A stretch of 64,000 nucleotides of DNA from Actinomycetota bacterium (GTDB lineage Bacteria; Actinomycetota; Thermoleophilia; RBG-16-64-13): the NCBI GenBank assembly GCA_016278725.1, contig JADQBG010000009.1:62001-126000 (forward strand), written 5' to 3'. Of the stretch, positions 58,679 to 64,000 are shown one piece after another. The stretch's first letter is position 1; the number at the start of each line of letters is the position of its first letter. The notes under the pieces are model-generated. The model ran no database searches and had not been told where the DNA came from. It worked only from the letters and a program-made list of their open reading frames with translations. The position numbers and the translations under genes are program-made.

Positions 58679-59731
58679 CTAGGCGACGAGGGCGGCGCGC
58701 CCGGCCCGCGCGAGCACGTCCCGGTAGACCTCCAGGTAGCCGTCGACCATCCGTTCCACGCTGAAATTCTCCTCGACCCAACGTCGGCAGGCTCGGCGGT
58801 CGAGTCCGGCCAAGGGGCCGGGGGAACCCTGCGGGCCGATGGCGGCGACGGCCTCCTCCACCGATTGCACCAAGAATCCGGTTTTCCCGTCGGCGATGAC
58901 CTCCCGCATGCTGCCCCGTTCGAAGGCCACCACCGGAGTCCCGCAGGCCATGGCTTCCACCACCGAAAGGCCGAAGGGCTCGTCGAAAGCGATGGGGTGG
59001 AGCAGCGCCAGGGCACCGCCCAAGAGTTGGTCGCGGCGGGCGGGATCGGCGGAGCCCACGTACTTCATCCGGTCGCCGTCCAGGTGGGGCTCGACCTCTG
59101 TGCGGAAGTATTCCTCGTCCTGAATGACCCCGGCCAGGATCAGCCGGTGCCCCGTGCGGCGGGCGATCTGGATTGCCTCGGCGGCCCCTTTATCCGGGTG
59201 GATGCGGCCGAAGAAAAGCAGGTAGTCGCCCGGCTCGCTGCGGAAGCTAAAGCCCGAGAGGTCGATGCCGTGGTGCACCGTGGCCGCGTAGCGCAGGCCG
59301 GGGGCGCGGTCGGCGTCGCTGATGGCGACGTAATGCGCGTTCTGGTCGTACTTGCGGTAGACGGGCAGGATGCGCTCCGAGGAGAACCCGTGGATGGTGA
59401 CCACCAGGGGGGTGTCCGTGAGCCGCGAGTAGGTCAGCGGCAGGAAGTCGAAATGGTTGTGGATGAGGTCGAATTCATCCGCCCGCTCGAAGACTTCCGA
59501 GATGTGCAGACCCTCCCACACCTTGGCGTCCAGCGTGCGGTCCTCCTCGTAGCCGGTGGGACATACCCCGTGCAGGCGGGCGCTGGTCAGCGAATCCGCG
59601 GTGGCAAAGAGCGTCACGTCCACCCCGCGGCGCACCAGCCCCTCGGTCAGCAGGGACACCACCTGTTCCCAGGGGCCGTAGTGGCGGGGCGGCGTGCGCC
59701 AGGCGATGGGCGCCAGCATGGCGATGCGCAT
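58679..59731 (-). CDS. GT4-family glycosyltransferase
   Basis: A 350-residue GT-B glycosyltransferase. It starts MRIAMLAPIAWRTPPRHYG, then has VVTIHGFSS, LLFFGRIHPDKG (donor-site loop) and HPIAFDEPFGLSVVEAMACG with the E-x7-E retaining motif. Actinobacterial-like GT4 proteins next to GH130 genes are thought to build short mannans or similar glycans. I use ATG 59731, the first residue of the Rossmann strand; no clear ribosome site. It lies 14 bases after the second GH130 gene. Confidence 0.9.
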   Translation of the reverse strand: MRIAMLAPIAWRTPPRHYGPWEQVVSLLTEGLVRRGVDVTLFATADSLTSARLHGVCPTGYEEDRTLDAKVWEGLHISEVFERADEFDLIHNHFDFLPLTYSRLTDTPLVVTIHGFSSERILPVYRKYDQNAHYVAISDADRAPGLRYAATVHHGIDLSGFSFRSEPGDYLLFFGRIHPDKGAAEAIQIARRTGHRLILAGVIQDEEYFRTEVEPHLDGDRMKYVGSADPARRDQLLGGALALLHPIAFDEPFGLSVVEAMACGTPVVAFERGSMREVIADGKTGFLVQSVEEAVAAIGPQGSPGPLAGLDRRACRRWVEENFSVERMVDGYLEVYRDVLARAGRAALVA

Positions 59732-59745
59732 AGGGGAAGACCCCA

Positions 59746-60738
59746 CTAGTCTTCTTCTCCCGGCACCGGCGGGGAGTGCAGTTCGAGCCACTCGAGCACC
59801 TCCGGCAACTGCGCGGTGGCCAGGGCCATACTGCTGTCGGCGGCGCCGTAGTACACCCGCAGTTCGTCTCCATCCAGCACCCAGCCGCAGGGGAAGACCA
59901 CGTCGCCCACGTCTCCGTAACGTTCGTAGGGCTCCTCGGGACCGAAGACCCACTCGTCCGCCCGGCGCAGCACCTTGGCGGGGTCGTCGCGGTCCAGCAG
60001 GGCCAGTCCCAGCCGGTAAATGCCCCCGGCGATTGTCTGCCGGACGCCGTGGTACATCAGCAGCCAGCCCTCGTCGGTGAGCAGCGGCGGGGGGGAGAGA
60101 CCGATCTTATTGGCGTCCCACCAGCCTCCCTTCCGGCACGGGAGCAGGATTTGGTGGTCTCCCCAGTGGAGCAGGTCGGGGGAGAACGAGATCCAGACGT
60201 GCGCCCCCACCGGCATCGAAGGCGAGGGCCGGTTGAGCATGGCGTAGCGTCCGTCGAAGCGGACGGGAAAAAGCGCGGCGTCCTTGTTCTCGGGCATCGT
60301 TACCGGTCCCATTCGCTCGAAGGTGACGAAGTCCCGGGTGGTGGCCAGCGAGACCAAGGGCCCCGCCGCCGAGTAGGCGGTGTACGCCACCAGGTAGGCC
60401 CCCAGCTCTTCCATCCAGGTGATCCGGGGATCCTCGATGCCCCAGAGTTCCTCCGGGTGACCCACGGGATCGGCGGGCAGCGTGGGAGAGCGGTCGACCC
60501 GCCAGTCCCCGCGTCCGTCCGCGCTGCGGGCGACGGTCAGATGTGAAAGGCCACGGTGGTCCTCCACCCGCAAGAGCAGAAGAGTCTCCCCGTCCACCAT
60601 GGCCGCTGCCGCGTTGAAGACCGAGTTGGCCGGATAGGGAATGTCGGCCGCCGTCAGAATGGGGTTGTCGTCGTGCCGTTGGAACGGTCCGTTTACGACC
60701 GTCGTCATTCCTCGCGCGGTGTTCCGAAGCGGCGTCAT
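59746..60738 (-). CDS. GH130-family glycoside phosphorylase/hydrolase
   Basis: A 330-residue GH130 protein. Seen are DNPILTAADIPYPANSVFNA, WGIEDPRITWMEELGAYLVA with the catalytic Asp, WISFSPDLLHWGDHQILLPC and MYHGVRQTIAGGIYRLG. The start ATG 60738 overlaps the upstream gene's stop by 4 bases; a second ATG (MTTVVNG) is 10 codons further in. It lies between two GT4 genes. Breakdown (phosphorolysis) or synthesis of a beta-mannoside is likely; the direction cannot be read. Confidence 0.9.
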   Translation of the reverse strand: MTPLRNTARGMTTVVNGPFQRHDDNPILTAADIPYPANSVFNAAAAMVDGETLLLLRVEDHRGLSHLTVARSADGRGDWRVDRSPTLPADPVGHPEELWGIEDPRITWMEELGAYLVAYTAYSAAGPLVSLATTRDFVTFERMGPVTMPENKDAALFPVRFDGRYAMLNRPSPSMPVGAHVWISFSPDLLHWGDHQILLPCRKGGWWDANKIGLSPPPLLTDEGWLLMYHGVRQTIAGGIYRLGLALLDRDDPAKVLRRADEWVFGPEEPYERYGDVGDVVFPCGWVLDGDELRVYYGAADSSMALATAQLPEVLEWLELHSPPVPGEED

Positions 60739-63095
60739 CGGTCGGCTCCAGCGGTCGGGCCGGCCACGATTGCCGCGCTTTCCGCCTTCTCAAGACGGGG
60801 TAGGTGGGCAAGGCTCCGGTCCGCCCTCAGCATGTGCATCTGGATCGACGAGAGCAGCCAGGCCAAGGTGGACTCCGCTCCCTGATTGAGGTTTACCCCG
60901 TCGGGTTGCAGGCCGTCGTAGCAGCCGCCTCCCCGCGGGTCGTAGAGCAGCGCCCCCAGGTCGTTTTGGCCGAGGAACCACTGGAAGGCCAGCATGGCCG
61001 ACTCCACCCAATGCTCGTCGCCCGTGACCGCGTTTGCGGTGATGCAGGCGTCGATCAGGGAGTGGGCTTCCAGCGGCTGTTGGTCGAAACGGGCCCGATG
61101 CCCGTCTCGGGTGTACCAGCCGTTACTGCCCACGGGCACGAAGTAGCCGTTCTCGGTCTGCAGGTCGACGAGCCACTCGAGCGCCCTCAGGCCGACCTCG
61201 ATCATGTCGTCGCGCTCCATGGAGTGACCGGCCAGCAGGAGAGCGTGCGGGATCTTGCCGTTGTCATAGGTGACGATGGCCTCGGGCCACGGCCACTCGG
61301 GAGTGGCGCGAGAGGAGAAGGAATGCAGCAGACGTTCTGCCAGATGATTTCGCAGGCGCTTGGCTTCGCTGTCGCCCGAGAACCGCTCGAGGTATGCCTC
61401 CAGGCCCAAGAGCGCCATGGCCTGGGTGCGCAGGTCGGTGAACCGTTCGGCGTTTGGCATGGCCTGGTTGAACAAGGAGGTGGCCAGCCCGAGCTGGCCT
61501 TGGTCCGTGCTTTCCCGGATGGTTACGCCCAGACCCCAGAGGGCTCTTCCCTGGCTGTCCTCGGACCCGGTCTCTTCCACGAAGTGGCGGTCGTAGGGGA
61601 GGAAGTTGCGGAACCGGCCGGTCTCTTCCACCAGGGCGTACTGCAGGAACGCCAGGTAGGTTCCCCGCAGTGACGCGATGGTGGTGTCCCCCGGGGTCAC
61701 TTTCTCAGCCAAGGCGGCCACAATTAGCGCGCGGGCGTTGTCGTCCGTGCAGTAGCCGTGGCGCAGATCGGGCACATTGAAGGTCGCGTGCTGCAGGATG
61801 CCGGTATGGTCGGTCAGGCGGCGCAGGTGACCCAGGTTGAGTTCCGGCACGTCGGCGAACTCGGCCTGCAGGGTGCGCAGGTGGAAGGTGTAGCCCGACT
61901 GAAGATTGCGTTCCGCCTTGGCCTCGGCGAACACCCGCAGGTACTGCTGGGCGACCTCGGGCCAAACCGCGTCCCGGCCGAAGAGGTAGGCCCGCTTGCG
62001 CATTGCGTTGGCCTCCACGGGATTGTCGAAGAGGTCGAGCACCTGGCGGGAGATCGCTTCGGAGTCGTTGAAGGGAACCAGTCGTCCCCGCTCGACGGAG
62101 AGCATCTCGGCGGCGTACCAGTAGGGGGTGGAAACGATGGCCTTGCCGCTCCCCATGGCGTAAGCCAGGGTCCCCGAGGAGATCTGAGCCTCGTTGACGT
62201 AGGGAGTGACGTAGACGTCGGCGGCCCCCAGAAACTCCCTGAGTTCTTGCGGATCGACGAAGCGGTTCTGGAAGATGATGTTGCCGTCCACGCCCAGACT
62301 CTTGGCGAGTTGCTGGAGCGAAAGCCGGTAGGCCTCACCCTCGTTCCGCAATACGTGCGGATGGGTCACGCCCAGGACGATGTACACGGTGTCGGGATAG
62401 CGCTCGACGATCGCGGGGAGCGCCCGCACCATGTGCTCTATGCCTTTGTTCGGGGAGAGCAGGCCGAAGGTCAGAATTACTCGACGTCCCTCGACTCCAA
62501 ACTGATCCTTGTAGTAGTTGGGGTCGACGAACGCGACATCGGGGATGCCGTGGTGAATGAAGGCGATCTTCTCCTCCGGCACTCCGTAGATTTCCTGGAG
62601 CAACGTCCCCGCCGTCTCGCTCAGCACGATCAGGCGGTCGGAAAGATCGGCGAGCTTGCGCAGGGTATCCAACTGCCCCGGGGTGGGTTCCTTGAGAACG
62701 GTATGCAGGGTGGTAACCACCGGCATCCGGAGTTCGCCCAGCAGGCCGAGAATGTAGCGGCCGTCGGCTCCGCCGAAGATGCCGTATTCGTGCTGCAGGC
62801 AGACGACGTCCACCTGGTTCATGTTGAGGAACTCCGCGGCCAGGCGGTAGTCGGTCAGACGCGACTCGTCGAGCTCGAAGCGCACCCGCTGCGGATAGTC
62901 GTAGCCGCCGGCCACGTCGTTCATCGCGATCGTCCAGAAGTCGGACATGGGCGCCTGTTCGGTGAGGGCGTCGGCCAGATCGGCGGTGAAGGTGGCGATG
63001 CCGCAGCGCCGCGGCGTGTGATTGCCGATGAGGGCTACCTTGTTGAGGCCTGCGCCCAGCGACGGGTCCACGAAATTCTTCGAGTTAACGTTCAT
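60735..63095 (-). CDS. GT4 glycosyltransferase fused to a C-terminal alpha/alpha-barrel glycosidase-like domain
   Basis: A 786-residue two-domain protein. Residues 1-420 form a GT-B fold with KVALIGNHTPRRCGIATFTA, LQHEYGIFGGADGRY, LTFGLLSPNKGIEHMV and a YVNEAQISSGTLAYAMGSGK region in place of the usual E-x7-E. Residues 430-786 look like an (alpha/alpha)6 toroid with TDDNARALIVAAL, RALWGLGVTIRE, and a YDPRGGGCYDGLQPDGVNLNQGAEST patch. Similar fusions occur in mannan-type clusters. ATG 63095 follows GGAGGA. It is preceded by a conserved structured leader. The reading frame stays open upstream into the truncated thioredoxin reductase, but the leader and ribosome site support a separate start. 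Confidence 0.88.
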   Translation of the reverse strand: MNVNSKNFVDPSLGAGLNKVALIGNHTPRRCGIATFTADLADALTEQAPMSDFWTIAMNDVAGGYDYPQRVRFELDESRLTDYRLAAEFLNMNQVDVVCLQHEYGIFGGADGRYILGLLGELRMPVVTTLHTVLKEPTPGQLDTLRKLADLSDRLIVLSETAGTLLQEIYGVPEEKIAFIHHGIPDVAFVDPNYYKDQFGVEGRRVILTFGLLSPNKGIEHMVRALPAIVERYPDTVYIVLGVTHPHVLRNEGEAYRLSLQQLAKSLGVDGNIIFQNRFVDPQELREFLGAADVYVTPYVNEAQISSGTLAYAMGSGKAIVSTPYWYAAEMLSVERGRLVPFNDSEAISRQVLDLFDNPVEANAMRKRAYLFGRDAVWPEVAQQYLRVFAEAKAERNLQSGYTFHLRTLQAEFADVPELNLGHLRRLTDHTGILQHATFNVPDLRHGYCTDDNARALIVAALAEKVTPGDTTIASLRGTYLAFLQYALVEETGRFRNFLPYDRHFVEETGSEDSQGRALWGLGVTIRESTDQGQLGLATSLFNQAMPNAERFTDLRTQAMALLGLEAYLERFSGDSEAKRLRNHLAERLLHSFSSRATPEWPWPEAIVTYDNGKIPHALLLAGHSMERDDMIEVGLRALEWLVDLQTENGYFVPVGSNGWYTRDGHRARFDQQPLEAHSLIDACITANAVTGDEHWVESAMLAFQWFLGQNDLGALLYDPRGGGCYDGLQPDGVNLNQGAESTLAWLLSSIQMHMLRADRSLAHLPRLEKAESAAIVAGPTAGADR

Positions 63096-63210
63096 TGTCC
63101 TCCGTTGCAGATAAAGCGAACGGCACGCGATCGAAGCTGACTGCAAACGGGGCGGAGAGGACGGCGAAGAGCTCGGCGCAGCGCCTGGAGAGAATCCAAA
63201 TCGGATGCTT
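63096..63210 (-). promoter_or_regulatory. Structured 5' leader, copy 2 (before the GT4 fusion gene)
   Basis: About 115 nt with -10 TAGAGT at 63222-63217. In order on the minus strand: hairpin ATCC-N5-GGAT, hairpin GGCG-CTG-CGCC, then CCGTTTGCAG (63150-63141) and CTGCAACGG (63110-63102) directly before GGAGGA. Identical blocks with copy 1 are at 63099-63111, 63120-63134 and 63139-63155; the loops and spacers between differ. Confidence 0.75.
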
Positions 63211-63254
63211 GGCTTTACTCTAGCACAGCAAGGTGGCCGGAAGGGCCGCGGGGC

Positions 63255-63752
63255 CGTGACTCCGTCCATCTCGAGCGCGGCTTCCAGACCCGAGTTGCCT
63301 CCTCCCACGATCGCGATGGATAGGTTGCGAAAGAGGGGGCCGTCGCAGGTCGAGCAGTAGACCACGCCCCTGCCCTTCAGTTCATGCTCGCCGGGGATCC
63401 CCAATTCACGCTTCTGCGCTCCGGACGCGATAATCACCGCGCGCCCGCACACCTCTTTGCCGGATTCGGTGTCGCAGGCGACGATGCCCGGCATCAGCCG
63501 GAGTCCGATGACGCGTTCTCCCACGACCTCGTCGACGTCGTGTTCGCGCACCTGCTCATACATCTCCTGGACCAGGTCTGGCCCTCCGATTTGGCGCACG
63601 CCGGGATAGTTGGTCAGTTCCCGCGTGGTGCCGACCTGACCCCCGATGTCGAGGCTGACTATGGCCGTCTTCAAATTCTTGCGCGCTGCATGCAAAGCGG
63701 CCACGAGGCCGGCAGGGCCGGCGCCGATCACGACCACGTCGTAGATCGCCAA
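63255..63752 (-). pseudogene. Thioredoxin reductase-like gene, C-terminal half missing
   Basis: From TTG 63752 the frame has VVVIGAGPAGLVAALHAARK (FAD), LTNYPGV, VIIASGAQKRELGIPGE, and the redox pair CSTCDGPLF, then enters the NADPH domain at IAIVGGGNSGLEAALEM. Homology stops there, near 63255, about 165 residues in, and the frame continues into unrelated sequence. The NADPH domain and the C-terminal FAD contact are gone. The start and the catalytic Cys pair look intact, so the truncation may be recent. I cannot exclude that a short product is made. Confidence 0.82.
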
Positions 63753-63805
63753 GTATTCCCTGGCGGGAAGACCGAGGAGGCGATCGAGTTTCCCACTGGC
63801 GTTGA

Positions 63806-64000
63806 GCGTTGCTAGTGCGATATTCGGGGATACATCGTGGCCTCGTCCGGACTAGTTCTCTGGTTCTGCAAGGCCTCACATACCAGCCGAGCGGAGCGGT
63901 GGTGGCCCCAGCCACGACCTCGCTCCCCGAGAGAATCGGGGGCGAGTGGAACTGGGACTACCGCTTCTGCTGGCTGCGAGACGCGAGTCTCATGATGCGT
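63806..64000 (+). pseudogene. GH15 (glucoamylase/trehalase-like) gene, N-terminal part missing; 3' end beyond window
   Basis: After a TGA at 63803-63805 the plus strand reads [40 protein letters not shown] and LRDASLMMR up to the window edge. This is the core of GH15 catalytic domains. In the family these motifs lie after about 230-250 residues of N-terminal domain. Here that part is absent: the thioredoxin reductase fragment starts only 54 bases upstream on the other strand. Either the gene is a 5'-truncated relic or its N-terminus was lost in the event that broke the neighbour. The rest may be intact outside the window. Confidence 0.7.

Noticed and set aside
60735-63752. A single 1005-codon protein joining thioredoxin reductase to the GT4 transferase
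   Set aside because: The frame is open by chance through the conserved leader, which has its own -10, hairpins and ribosome site directly before ATG 63095. Thioredoxin reductase homology ends near 63255.
34084-63752. The two thioredoxin reductase fragments as halves of one split gene
   Set aside because: They are 29 kb apart on the same strand. The N-terminal piece has the CxxC of true thioredoxin reductases, while the C-terminal piece is closer to the related FAD-oxidoreductase type. Even joined they would lack about 110 residues.
1-64000. CRISPR arrays, insertion sequences, prophage or integrase genes
   Set aside because: No regularly spaced repeats, transposase, integrase or phage structural motifs were seen on either strand.

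Overview
The window is G+C-rich bacterial chromosome, densely coding on both strands, with short gaps, frequent 4-base start/stop overlaps and frequent GTG/TTG starts. Several features point to a Gram-positive-type (monoderm) organism: a long SRP RNA with an Alu domain upstream of dnaX-ybaB-recR, as in Bacillus; a single-SLH multiheme cytochrome; a SpoIIE-type phosphatase and an RsbW-like kinase; and no LPS or outer-membrane genes. I favour a deep, possibly anaerobic or facultative actinobacterial lineage, with low confidence on the taxon. There is no phage, insertion sequence, CRISPR array or replication origin.

Layout. 1-9.1 kb holds a GAF-SpoIIE phosphatase cut by the window edge, an SDR, an EamA transporter, a thioredoxin-like/CobW/PPOX operon, a DUF134-NifX fusion, aspartate kinase and a degenerate GGDEF protein. 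9.1-25.5 kb is a coherent catabolic region: an FCD-type GntR regulator; a four-subunit 2-oxoacid:ferredoxin oxidoreductase; and, divergently, an acyl-CoA (malate-CoA type) ligase pair with a small Fe-S protein between its subunits, a malyl-CoA lyase/CitE-like lyase, malic enzyme, a glycolate oxidase-like GlcD-GlcE-GlcF set, a UspA-like protein and an LctP-family permease. Together these can import glycolate, oxidise it to glyoxylate, condense glyoxylate with acetyl-CoA, recover the thioester as ATP, and regenerate acetyl-CoA through malate and pyruvate. Operators of the TGGTnnnACCA type lie in the control regions of this set.

25.5-33.9 kb holds two DUF4013 membrane proteins, recR, ybaB, dnaX, SRP RNA, tRNA-Ser(GGA), pyruvate kinase and an MscS channel. 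34-40 kb is mixed and shows gene decay: a thioredoxin-reductase C-terminal relic and an HtrA-like protease with an internal deletion and frameshift. Intact genes there are an anti-sigma kinase, murB, an aldehyde dehydrogenase and a TIGR02587/TIGR02588 pair. 40-45 kb is a lipid-modification cluster (SDR, flavin amine oxidase, DUF1365, cyclopropane synthase family, DUF2177). 45-47 kb has an RRM protein and a DEAD-box helicase, a cold-response-like pair. 47-57.6 kb has Tag glycosylase, a cupredoxin lipoprotein, an SLH hexaheme cytochrome, a heterodimeric ABC exporter, DUF2254 and a trans-sulfuration enzyme. 57.7-63.1 kb is a glycan cluster: two GH130 phosphorylase-like proteins and two GT4 glycosyltransferases. 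The right edge holds two truncated genes (thioredoxin reductase and GH15).

The two most unusual observations are the complete malyl-CoA-type glyoxylate oxidation region with its predicted regulon, and a structured 5' leader of about 120 nt present twice, before the RRM gene (45.6 kb) and before the GT4 fusion gene (63.1 kb). In both copies a conserved element can pair with the ribosome-binding-site region.
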